From the NCBI RefSeq assembly GCF_019414865.1, contig NZ_DXLG01000030.1:1-17720 (forward strand): a stretch of DNA of 17,720 nucleotides. The letters run 5' to 3'. Source of the stretch: Veillonella sp. (GTDB lineage: Bacteria > Bacillota > Negativicutes > Veillonellales > Veillonellaceae). Position numbers and translations under genes: made by a program. This document shows, in pieces, positions 8,139-15,006 of this stretch. The notes beneath the pieces were generated by a model. That model ran no database searches and was not told the origin of the DNA. It saw nothing but the letters and a program-made list of their open reading frames with translations. How positions within the stretch are numbered: position 1 is the stretch's first letter; each line of letters starts with the position of its first letter.

Positions 8139-8909
8139 ATGTTAGCGAAACGTATTATTCCTTGCCTCAGTGTGGCAAATGGTCGTGTCCAGAATGGTGT
8201 GCAATTCCGAGATATGGTTGATGCCGGCGATCCTGTTGAATGTGCGGAACGTTATGAGATACAAGGGGCGGACGAACTTGTATTATTAGATATAACGGCT
8301 ACAACAGAAGGCCGTAAAACCTTTACTGATATAGTGCTTAATGCATCGGATAAGGTATTCATGCCGTTAACTGTAGGTGGTGGAATTACTTCTGTGGAGG
8401 ATATGACGCAGCTTATGAAAGCTGGTGCCGATAAGGTTTCTGTCAATACGGCGGCACTATCTAATCCATCCCTTATCACAGAAGGGGCAAAGAAGTTTGG
8501 CAATCAAGGCATCGTTGTGTGCCTAGACGTAAAATATAATCCTTTTGAAAAAATGTGGTATGCTTATGGACATGGCACATCCAATGATCCGGGGGCACAA
8601 TGCAAAAATGCTTTAGAATGGGCGAAAGAAGCGGTTGACCGTGGTGCAGGTGAGTTATTGGTAACGAGTATCGATAGACACGGTACAGGTCTCGGCTTTG
8701 ATATCGAATTATATCAAGCCTTGGCAGAGGTTGTAGATGTGCCTGTAACAGCCTTTGGCGGAGCTGGGAATATACAGCATTTTGTGGATTTATTTACAAA
8801 AACAAATGTAACTGGAGCCCTCGCTAGTGCCTTGCTACATAATAAAGTATTAACAATAAAAGATATTAAAAAAGCACTTCACGCAGCAGGCATCGTGGTA
8901 AGACAATAG
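8139..8909 (+). CDS. Second HisF-like protein with altered active site (HisF2)
   Basis: A 256-residue HisF homologue, collinear with Thermotoga HisF through residue 130. The second catalytic Asp (Asp130) and the ammonia-gate residues Arg5, Glu46, Lys99 and Glu172 (family Glu167) remain. However, catalytic Asp11 is Ser, Asp14 is Asn and Lys19 is Asn. The phosphate-site Asp176 is His181 (DRHGTGLG), and Ser201 is Phe206 (AFGGAG). The usual GGRK loop is replaced by GTSNDPGAQ. The frame is intact with a strong AGGAGG site, so it looks maintained, not decayed. Normal ImGP synthase activity is unlikely. It may carry ammonia to another acceptor or act as a structural partner of HisH. Pseudomonas O-antigen HisH2/HisF2 pairs, which feed an amidotransferase, are a precedent. 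Annotation pipelines would probably call it hisF. Confidence 0.88.
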   Translation: MLAKRIIPCLSVANGRVQNGVQFRDMVDAGDPVECAERYEIQGADELVLLDITATTEGRKTFTDIVLNASDKVFMPLTVGGGITSVEDMTQLMKAGADKVSVNTAALSNPSLITEGAKKFGNQGIVVCLDVKYNPFEKMWYAYGHGTSNDPGAQCKNALEWAKEAVDRGAGELLVTSIDRHGTGLGFDIELYQALAEVVDVPVTAFGGAGNIQHFVDLFTKTNVTGALASALLHNKVLTIKDIKKALHAAGIVVRQ

Positions 8910-8934
8910 ATAATTACTATCAAAATAAAACGCT

Positions 8935-8968
8935 AAAAGCATTCTCTTATTAACGGAGAATGCTTTTT
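8935..8968 (+). terminator. Intrinsic terminator of the his operon
   Basis: AAAAGCATTCTC (8935-8946) and GAGAATGCTTTT (8956-8967) form a perfect 12-bp stem with a 9-nt loop, ending in a run of five T. It lies 26 nt after the hisF2 stop, and no comparable terminator occurs earlier in the operon. Confidence 0.9.
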
Positions 8969-9016
8969 AATTATGCTTTTAACTCATAATGTGCATTCAA
9001 AATGAGAAATCGATAA

Positions 9017-9044
9017 TTGACACTTTTATGTTTAGATATACAAT
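9017..9044 (+). promoter_or_regulatory. Promoter of the cstA-like gene
   Basis: Consensus TTGACA (9017-9022) and TACAAT (9039-9044) are separated by 16 bp, giving a predicted start near 9051 and a leader of about 105 nt before the start codon. Confidence 0.65.
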
Positions 9045-9054
9045 AATTATTGTA
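9039..9054. promoter_or_regulatory. 16-bp perfect palindrome over the cstA -10 box (operator candidate)
   Basis: TACAATAATTATTGTA is a perfect palindrome that includes the whole -10 hexamer and reaches the predicted +1, a typical repressor position. The AT-rich sequence gives no secure clue to the regulator; it is loosely like Fur/PerR-type boxes, but the match is too weak to assign. Confidence 0.45.
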
Positions 9055-9156
9055 AGTACTAAAAGTTTAGAGAGCCAATGTGGCATGGATGTGCAAAAGA
9101 TTTATCAGATATTTTTATATAACACCATGTCACACAAGACAATTGGAGGTGTTTAT

Positions 9157-10989
9157 ATGGTTATGAATGGTATTTACTTAGTTATAGCCTCCGCGTGTAT
9201 TCTAATTTTAGCGTACCGCTTTTATGGGGCTTTCATAGCGGCTAAGGTGTTGACCTTGGACCAATATCGTCCGACGCCGGCTATGGTTCACAACGATGGT
9301 CACGATTACGTGCCAACTAACAAATGGGTAACCTTTGGTCATCACTTTGCAGCCATTGCAGGTGCAGGCCCTCTCGTAGGTCCTGTTATTGCAGCCCAGT
9401 TCGGGTATTTGCCTGGTGCCTTATGGATCCTAATCGGTTCTGTATTGGCTGGTGCTGTACATGATATGGTTATTTTATTCGCTTCAGTTCGCTATGACGG
9501 TAAGTCAATCGCGGATATTGCGCGCGAAGAAATCAGTAAATTAGCTGGTTTCGGTGCGATGCTTGCTACATTGTTCTTGTTGATTATCACCCTTGCGGGT
9601 ATGGCTGTAGTAGTAGCTAACGCATTGCATAACTCCCCATGGGGGTTCTTCTCCGTATTTGCTACAATTCCAATTGCAATTTTCATTGGTATTTATTTGA
9701 AATGGTTGCGTCCTGGTAAAATCCAAGAGGCTACTATCATTGGTGTAGCGTTAATCTTCGTAGGCATTATCTACGGTCCTAACATCGCAGCTAGCGAATA
9801 TGCTTCTTGGTTCACATACGACTTGCAAACTATTGAAATTATGCTTGCCGTGTATGGTTTCTTTGCAGCAGCATTGCCAGTATGGTTATTGCTCGCTCCT
9901 CGTGATTATTTGTCTACATACCTTAAAATCGGTACAATTGGCGCCTTGGCTCTCGGTATTATCATCGTAATGCCTGAAATCCAAATGCCAGCTGTTACTC
10001 CTTATATCTGGGGTGGCGGTCCTGTATTGAAAGGTTCTGTATTCCCTTACATCTTCATTACTATTGCATGTGGTGCGTTATCTGGTTTCCATACTGTTAT
10101 TGCAACTGGTACAACACCTAAAATGCTTACTAATGAAAGAGAAATCTTACCTATCGGTTATGGCGCAATGTTAACAGAAGGCTTCATCGCTATGATGGCG
10201 TTGATCGCAGCGACTGCATTGCATCCAGACGATTACTTTGCTATTAACTCCACAGTAGAATCCTTCAAAGCGTTAGGACTTCAAGTTCATGAATTGCCAG
10301 CGTTGTCCGCAATGGTTGGTGAAGACTTGATGCACCGTCCTGGTGGCGCCGTATCCTTAGCAGTAGGTATGGCTCATATCTTCTCCAGATTGCCTAACAT
10401 GGATCACTTGATGGGTTACTGGTATCACTTCTGTATCATGTTCGAAGCCTTGTTCATCATGACTTTGATCGATGCTGGTACTCGCGTAGGTCGTTACTTA
10501 CTTCAAGAATTATTAGGTCATTTCCATCCTAAATTCAACGACCAACATTGGGCTCCTGGCGTATATGGTTGTGCAGCTTTAATTTGTATCTTGTGGGGCT
10601 ACCTAGTTCTACAAGGTAACATCGGTATTATTTGGCCTCTATTCGGCGTATCTAACCAATTATTAGGTACTATGACATTGGCTGTAAGTACTACAGTTAT
10701 TATGCGACTTGGCCGCAAACGCTATGCATGGGTTACAGGTATTCCATGTATCCTAATGGCTATCGTTGCTATTGCTGCAGACTTTGAAAACGTATTTAAC
10801 AGCTATATCCCAGCTGGTAAATGGATCCTAGTAGCATTCAGTGCTGCCATGTTCCTCATGATCCTTATCGTATTAGTAGAAGCAGTTCGCAGCTGGATTC
10901 GTTTGTCTGACATTCCTCAAGACTATCGCACTCAAGAAGAAATTGAAGCTGAAAGCCTTGTAAAATACGGTAAACAAGCAAAAGCATAA
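9157..10989 (+). CDS. cstA: CstA-family (carbon starvation/pyruvate) membrane transporter
   Basis: A 610-residue polytopic inner-membrane protein of the CstA family, whose characterised enterobacterial members (CstA, BtsT) import pyruvate. Family signatures include AGAGPLVGPVIAAQFGY near residue 65, the VHDM that follows, SGFHTVIATGTTPKML near residue 310, and DAGTRVGRYLLQE near residue 440. A dozen or more hydrophobic segments are evident. It is shorter than E. coli CstA (701 residues), as seen in many Firmicutes forms. ATG 9157 is used because GGAGG (9145-9149) precedes it and a membrane segment follows at once. The open frame back to 8989 runs through the promoter and looks non-coding. Pyruvate uptake would suit a lactate- and pyruvate-using organism, but the substrate is inferred from family. 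Single-gene transcript. Confidence 0.9.
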   Translation: MVMNGIYLVIASACILILAYRFYGAFIAAKVLTLDQYRPTPAMVHNDGHDYVPTNKWVTFGHHFAAIAGAGPLVGPVIAAQFGYLPGALWILIGSVLAGAVHDMVILFASVRYDGKSIADIAREEISKLAGFGAMLATLFLLIITLAGMAVVVANALHNSPWGFFSVFATIPIAIFIGIYLKWLRPGKIQEATIIGVALIFVGIIYGPNIAASEYASWFTYDLQTIEIMLAVYGFFAAALPVWLLLAPRDYLSTYLKIGTIGALALGIIIVMPEIQMPAVTPYIWGGGPVLKGSVFPYIFITIACGALSGFHTVIATGTTPKMLTNEREILPIGYGAMLTEGFIAMMALIAATALHPDDYFAINSTVESFKALGLQVHELPALSAMVGEDLMHRPGGAVSLAVGMAHIFSRLPNMDHLMGYWYHFCIMFEALFIMTLIDAGTRVGRYLLQELLGHFHPKFNDQHWAPGVYGCAALICILWGYLVLQGNIGIIWPLFGVSNQLLGTMTLAVSTTVIMRLGRKRYAWVTGIPCILMAIVAIAADFENVFNSYIPAGKWILVAFSAAMFLMILIVLVEAVRSWIRLSDIPQDYRTQEEIEAESLVKYGKQAKA

Positions 10990-11002
10990 CATCTTAAAGA
11001 TT

Positions 11003-11049
11003 AAATAGAAAAGACGAGGTTTAACCTCGTCTTTTCTATTTCTTTTTTC
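11003..11049 (+). terminator. Intrinsic terminator after cstA
   Basis: AAATAGAAAAGACGAGG (11003-11019) and CCTCGTCTTTTCTATTT (11025-11041) form a perfect 17-bp stem with a 5-nt loop, followed by TCTTTTTTC. It lies 13 nt after the cstA stop. Confidence 0.93.
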
Positions 11050-11096
11050 TAGATAATGCTTTATAGCCTTATTATTTTTAAAGATTAGTGGAGCTA

Positions 11097-11164
11097 TTTT
11101 ATTTTAATGGGACACTCCTTTCAATATTCAGGCCGATATGTTTTGGGGCCCCATTAAAATAAAA
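11097..11164. repeat. 15-bp inverted repeat enclosing a 38-nt loop, function unknown
   Basis: TTTTATTTTAATGGG (11097-11111) and CCCATTAAAATAAAA (11150-11164) are perfect reverse complements. The loop has more GC than its surroundings and contains CTCCTTTC and a GGGGCCCC palindrome that spans the second arm boundary. Neither strand has a T-run after the stem, so it is not a standard terminator. It lies between the cstA terminator and the next gene's promoter. It may be a structured RNA, a small mobile or REP-like element, or a protein site. Confidence 0.5.
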
Positions 11165-11178
11165 ATATAAATGCATCA

Positions 11179-11187
11179 TGATATAAT
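11179..11187 (+). promoter_or_regulatory. Extended -10 promoter directly before the AsmA-like gene
   Basis: TGATATAAT matches the extended -10 pattern TGnTATAAT, with the hexamer at 11182-11187. There is no good -35 box at the right distance. The predicted start is at about 11193-11195, which is the ATG itself, so the message may be leaderless. Confidence 0.45.
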
Positions 11188-11193
11188 AATGCT

Positions 11194-12807
11194 ATGAAAT
11201 ATTACATACGTTCCTATTGGACAAAATATAAACAATTGTATAAGAAAGGCCTAAAAGGCATTGCTGCTTTTCTTGCCATTGGAGCGATTATTTTCTTTGT
11301 ATTGGCTACAATAGCGAGTCGTGGGATGGGTGTTATCTTCAACGAGGTTATGGCGCGACAAACGATGATGCGTGGTTCTGTAACCGTAGAGAGTTTAACT
11401 GCAACGCCGTGGGGGACATTATCCTTTACCGATTTGGTGTGGAAGGACCCTGAAGGTCGTGAATTGCTCACCGTTCCCAGTGGTAAGATACGCGTTAATA
11501 TGTGGGACGTAGTCACTCGTAACTTTAAGGCTTCTGCCATAAACGGAATCGAGCTAAATGATGCGACCATTGTAGTCGATTTAGATGATAACAACCGGCT
11601 CGACTTCGTGCCTGCCTCACCTGATGTGAATAAGCCTCTTGATGAGGTGGAGCCGCGACCTAAGCCGCCTAAAAAGACGACGCAAGATCGGCAAGAGGAA
11701 TTGGCTAAAAAGGTTCGTAATTTTAATTGGGAAGGTCAACATTTGGACCTTACCATTACACTTAGAAATAATCAGCTAGAAATCTTTCAGAAAAATCGTC
11801 ACTATGTGATGAAGAATGTAGAGGCTAAAATCCATCTTGATAGTAAGCGCGCTATTCGCATTGATATGGAAACCGGTAAGTTTGGTGGAACCGCTATTGG
11901 TGATGGAATGACACTAAAAGGTCGCGTTGATTTAAAGGATGTGTTAAAGCATCGCATGCCTCAGTTAGATTTACAGTTTGATGTGAAAGGTGTAGACCCA
12001 TCATCACTTGGTTTTGGTGATAATATTCACGATGCGATGACCTTGTTGACAAAGGTAACTGGTGATTTTAATCGGCCGTTGGCTAAAGGGCGTGTAACGA
12101 TGCCTATTTTACGTATTCCTGCGCTTACCTTTGAAAACGTCGTGGGTGATGTAACGTACCAAGATGGCATTTTAAATTTTGAAAATGTTAATGCTAATGT
12201 GTATAGTGGCAAATTAGAGGCAAAAGGGGTATATAATCTAGATACAAGAGCCTATACAATTACAGGTGTAGCCAAGGATTTAGATAGTAGTGAGGCCCTT
12301 AAAACACCTGAGTTCGTCGTTCCTGTATCGGCTAATTTGAATTTTAAAAGCGAAGGTAAGCCTCGTGATATGGAGGTATGGGGGAATTTCTGGTCTGGTG
12401 GAGGCCATTATATGCTCATTCCAATTAAAAATATTACAGGAAACTTTCACAATAAGGGGCGCCATTTATCATTTAGTGATGTGACAGTCAATACAAATAT
12501 TACGACCATTTCTACAGATGCGTTGCGTATCGATAATGGGCAGCTCACCATGGGGTCGCTCAACATTACATCTCATGGGGGTAGTAATTTTATCCTCTAC
12601 GACGAATCCTTCGATGAGATCGATGAGAATATGGACCGGATTAAAGCGGGGATGAAGCAAGCTGGTGAAAATAGTAAACGTGCCTCTGAGTCAGCTAAAG
12701 GTATAGATAACATCAAGGTTCCCGATGATGTAAAAGAATCTGTTGGTGATGTAAAACGCCAAATGGATGAGGTGAAAGATGCTTTCAAAGGTATCAAAAT
12801 AAAGTGA
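11194..12807 (+). CDS. AsmA/TamB-like envelope protein
   Basis: A 537-residue protein with a basic N-terminal tail (1-19), one membrane helix (about 20-42), and a long beta-rich region (about 55-475). That region has repeating short strands of the kind SLTATPWGTLSFTDLVW, VTYQDGILNFENVNANVYSG and LRIDNGQLTMGSLNI. The C-terminal 60 residues are a charged, probably helical tail rich in Lys, Asp and Glu. This layout fits AsmA/TamB-type proteins, anchored in the inner membrane with a beta-groove in the periplasm, which take part in lipid or outer-membrane biogenesis in diderms. The family call rests on layout and strand pattern, not a clear motif. No ribosome site precedes ATG 11194, but later starts would lose the membrane anchor. 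An internal proline/lysine-rich linker lies near 150-170. Confidence 0.7.
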   Translation: MKYYIRSYWTKYKQLYKKGLKGIAAFLAIGAIIFFVLATIASRGMGVIFNEVMARQTMMRGSVTVESLTATPWGTLSFTDLVWKDPEGRELLTVPSGKIRVNMWDVVTRNFKASAINGIELNDATIVVDLDDNNRLDFVPASPDVNKPLDEVEPRPKPPKKTTQDRQEELAKKVRNFNWEGQHLDLTITLRNNQLEIFQKNRHYVMKNVEAKIHLDSKRAIRIDMETGKFGGTAIGDGMTLKGRVDLKDVLKHRMPQLDLQFDVKGVDPSSLGFGDNIHDAMTLLTKVTGDFNRPLAKGRVTMPILRIPALTFENVVGDVTYQDGILNFENVNANVYSGKLEAKGVYNLDTRAYTITGVAKDLDSSEALKTPEFVVPVSANLNFKSEGKPRDMEVWGNFWSGGGHYMLIPIKNITGNFHNKGRHLSFSDVTVNTNITTISTDALRIDNGQLTMGSLNITSHGGSNFILYDESFDEIDENMDRIKAGMKQAGENSKRASESAKGIDNIKVPDDVKESVGDVKRQMDEVKDAFKGIKIK

Positions 12808-12863
12808 TAAATGAAAGATAAATGATATTAACCCTCTTTCATTGTGCGTTTATTTAGATAGTT

Positions 12864-12869
12864 TATAAT
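12864..12869 (+). promoter_or_regulatory. Probable -10 box for the small secreted protein gene
   Basis: TATAAT lies 57 bp before the gene, with a poor -35 candidate TTGTGC at 12842-12847 (16-bp spacer). A weak 8-bp hairpin (12810-12817 with 12836-12843) after the AsmA-like gene lacks a good T-run, so read-through from upstream is also possible. Confidence 0.35.
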
Positions 12870-12926
12870 AAATCTACGTTATCATAATTTTTGATAAAAT
12901 ACTTTTGTGTTATTTGGAGGTTTTTT

Positions 12927-13322
12927 ATGAAAGCATCAAAACAATTCTCTATCGTTTTGGCCGCAGCTGTACTTGCTTTTGGCGCTGTTACAGTAGCACC
13001 ACAACAAGCAGACGCTTCTTATGGCTACAAATATACTGATTCCCAACGTCCACCAGTATCTACTCCAACAGGTTATGTTAATCCAGCCATGGGTTCTACA
13101 GTAACTGTTACAGATCCTGCGCCTACTACAAATAAATTGACTACTCCTAAAGCTAGTACTACTATTGAAAACATTACTGTGACTAATGTTGCACCAAAAT
13201 ACTCTGATTACAATGATATTGCAGCATACTCTCTAGCAGTAGCTGACTATTTCATGGCGAAGATCATGGCTATATATGGTAATGGTAATACAGCACTTAA
13301 CCGTTATGGTTTTGGCAGATAA
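12927..13322 (+). CDS. Small secreted Thr/Pro-rich protein, unknown function
   Basis: A 131-residue protein not recognised as a named family. A classic signal peptide is visible: Lys-containing start, hydrophobic core (about 8-23) and a likely signal peptidase I cut after ADA at residue 30. The mature part starts with a Tyr-rich stretch (SYGYKYTD), then a low-complexity Thr/Pro/Val segment (about 43-90). A C-terminal region (about 91-131) with several Tyr and Ala ends NRYGFGR. No cysteines and no lipobox. ATG 12927 follows TTGGAGG (12914-12920), better than the upstream in-frame ATG at 12891. It probably acts outside the inner membrane, in periplasm or surface. Confidence 0.75.
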   Translation: MKASKQFSIVLAAAVLAFGAVTVAPQQADASYGYKYTDSQRPPVSTPTGYVNPAMGSTVTVTDPAPTTNKLTTPKASTTIENITVTNVAPKYSDYNDIAAYSLAVADYFMAKIMAIYGNGNTALNRYGFGR

Positions 13323-13379
13323 TATAGCCATCAAATTTAGTAAAACTAATTTTGAATAACTATATACGTTATATATAAT

Positions 13380-13409
13380 AAAAAGGTCCCGTATGGGACC
13401 TTTTTATTT
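13380..13409. terminator. Bidirectional terminator between convergent genes
   Basis: AAAAAGGTCCC (13380-13390) and GGGACCTTTTT (13395-13405) form an 11-bp stem with a GTAT loop. T-rich tails follow in both directions, so it can serve the + gene ending at 13322 and the - gene ending at 13461. Confidence 0.88.
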
Positions 13410-13460
13410 GTATAAATTTTTGATGCGTTGAGAACTTGTTTAACAATCTCTTAGTTTGGC

Positions 13461-14207
13461 TTATCGATCTAATCCGTTAGCACGTTGGTATTCAGATGCA
13501 TTTGTAGATTGAGTTTGTTCGTCTGTAGTTACAGTATCTTTAGCTAAGGATTTCTTAATTTTAATAAGAGGTTTTTCTGTAGCCTTTGGATCTTCTTTTT
13601 TCTTTACATCATTTTGAGATGGTGGCAAGAATGTGTTGAGTTCATTCTTGTGAGTTACCTCTGTATTTGTAGTAGACGCTAATTGTGCGCGTTGAGGGGC
13701 GATGAAGATTTCGTCCTTTGTAATTTTTACATCGTTCAATAATAATTTGAATACTTGAGGTTTTACAAAGATAGTACCATCTACCTTGCGAGCTGCAGGT
13801 AAGAAGGATTCGGAAGTATCAAGATTGATGATTTTTAATTTACCATGACGTACAACTTCTGCAGAATCTGGTTGGATTGCTAGTGTAGCAATGTTCATGT
13901 CCACTAATGCTGTTTTAGTAGGCTCATCCCATGCCACTTTATAGCCCAATGCTTCAGATACTTGGCGTAATGCTACGAGTGGCTGACCATCTACATAGAT
14001 TACATTTTGTTGACCGTTGATAGGTTCAACCACTTTACCATCTACATTGATATGATGAGCAGTTGTAACAGATGCCGGTTTTTCAAGGTTCATAGCTGGA
14101 CCTGGATTCTCCATGCCAATAGCCGCTTGTGCAGGTTGTGCCGTGCCAAATGTGAAAGCTAATGCACCTACAGCGATGCTAGATAAAATAAGCTGTTTTA
14201 ATTTCAT
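13461..14207 (-). CDS. Secreted protein with copper amine oxidase N-terminal-like domain
   Basis: A 248-residue exported protein. A signal peptide (about 1-28, ending AQA) is followed by a stalk domain (about 52-172) of the type named after the N-terminal domain of copper amine oxidase. Its signature is VDGQPLVALRQVSEALGYKVAWDEPTKTALV, shown here only by its key residues: GYKVAWD near 88-94 and the later FVKPQVF repeat near 147-153. This domain is common in surface and cell-wall proteins of Firmicutes and does not imply amine oxidase activity; no catalytic domain follows. The C-terminal 75 residues are Lys/Thr/Ser-rich and probably disordered. The start at 14207 is supported by GGAGG at 14218-14214 on this strand; an in-frame ATG 17 codons earlier lacks one. 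Substrate and partner unknown. Confidence 0.8.
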   Translation of the reverse strand: MKLKQLILSSIAVGALAFTFGTAQPAQAAIGMENPGPAMNLEKPASVTTAHHINVDGKVVEPINGQQNVIYVDGQPLVALRQVSEALGYKVAWDEPTKTALVDMNIATLAIQPDSAEVVRHGKLKIINLDTSESFLPAARKVDGTIFVKPQVFKLLLNDVKITKDEIFIAPQRAQLASTTNTEVTHKNELNTFLPPSQNDVKKKEDPKATEKPLIKIKKSLAKDTVTTDEQTQSTNASEYQRANGLDR

Positions 14208-14507
14208 AAGTGACCTCCATAAGGTATTATATCGTTCTGAATAAACTAACATTACCAAATGTATATGAATATTTTATTATAAATTTTAATTTTATACAAT
14301 CTATATGTGAGCATAATGTAATTGAACTAGAGTATGAGGATAGGATAGTTTATTTAGGAATATAGGATGGACTGGTCATTTAACTATAGTCTGAAATCGT
14401 TTATCTCTATAAGTAGTATATGCTTTTATATGCTATAATTAAGTATTATATGAATTATTCAATATATTTAATTATAGAGTTCTAGAAGATATAGAAAGAG
14501 GTTCCTT
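14208..14507. other. Divergent intergenic region between the secreted-protein gene and queF
   Basis: About 300 AT-rich bases that hold the start signals of two diverging genes. A minus-strand TATAAT (14231-14226) is 19 bp before the leftward gene, with no good -35 box. The queF promoter is at 14431-14439. No ORF, tRNA or clear riboswitch was found in the middle (14262-14430). Confidence 0.5.
14431..14439 (+). promoter_or_regulatory. Extended -10 promoter of queF
   Basis: TGCTATAAT fits the TGnTATAAT pattern with the hexamer at 14434-14439. No -35 box stands out. The predicted start near 14446 leaves a leader of about 62 nt. Confidence 0.5.
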
Positions 14508-15005
14508 ATGGCATCCGGCAGATCTGAAAAAGAGTTACAAGGGGTAACGATGTTAGGTCACAAGACCGATTACCCAACTGATTATGCACCACAGGTGTTA
14601 GAGGCGTTTGATAACAAGCACCCTGACAATGATTACTTCGTTAAGTTTAATTGTCCTGAGTTCACTAGCTTGTGTCCTATGACAGGTCAACCTGACTTTG
14701 CCACAATCTATATCTCTTATGTACCAGATAAGAAAATGGTTGAGTCCAAGTCTTTGAAATTGTACCTATTTAGTTTCCGTAACCATGGGGACTTTCACGA
14801 AGATTGCATCAATATCATCATGAAAGACCTCATCAAGTTGATGGATCCAAAGTACATCGAGGTATGGGGTAAGTTTACGCCACGCGGTGGTTTGTCCATC
14901 GATCCATATGCAAACTATGGCAAGCCTGGTACAGAGTGGGAAAAAACGGCAAAAGAACGCCTTCATTTTCACGACATGCAGCCTGAGCGCGTAGCATACC
15001 GTTAA
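14508..15005 (+). CDS. queF: NADPH-dependent 7-cyano-7-deazaguanine reductase (QueF)
   Basis: A 165-residue unimodular QueF of the Bacillus type. It reduces the nitrile preQ0 to the amine preQ1 on the route to queuosine in tRNA. The catalytic Cys56 (in FTSLCPMTGQPDF) and Asp63 correspond to Cys55 and Asp62 of the B. subtilis enzyme. The QueF motif for NADPH binding is ESKSLKLY (79-86), followed by FRNHGDFHEDC. Start ATG 14508 follows AAAGAGG (14495-14501). No queC, queD or queE gene is in the window. The next gene starts one base past the stop. Confidence 0.96.
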   Translation: MASGRSEKELQGVTMLGHKTDYPTDYAPQVLEAFDNKHPDNDYFVKFNCPEFTSLCPMTGQPDFATIYISYVPDKKMVESKSLKLYLFSFRNHGDFHEDCINIIMKDLIKLMDPKYIEVWGKFTPRGGLSIDPYANYGKPGTEWEKTAKERLHFHDMQPERVAYR

Positions 15006-15006
15006 T

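Noticed and set aside
8989..9156. N-terminal extension of the CstA frame
   Set aside because: The stretch contains the promoter and palindrome, has no ribosome site at its ATG, and does not look like a CstA N terminus.
14446..14507. preQ1 riboswitch in the queF leader
   Set aside because: queF leaders often carry one, and AGAGTTCTAG resembles its first stem, but the matching CCCTCT strand and A-rich tail are absent.
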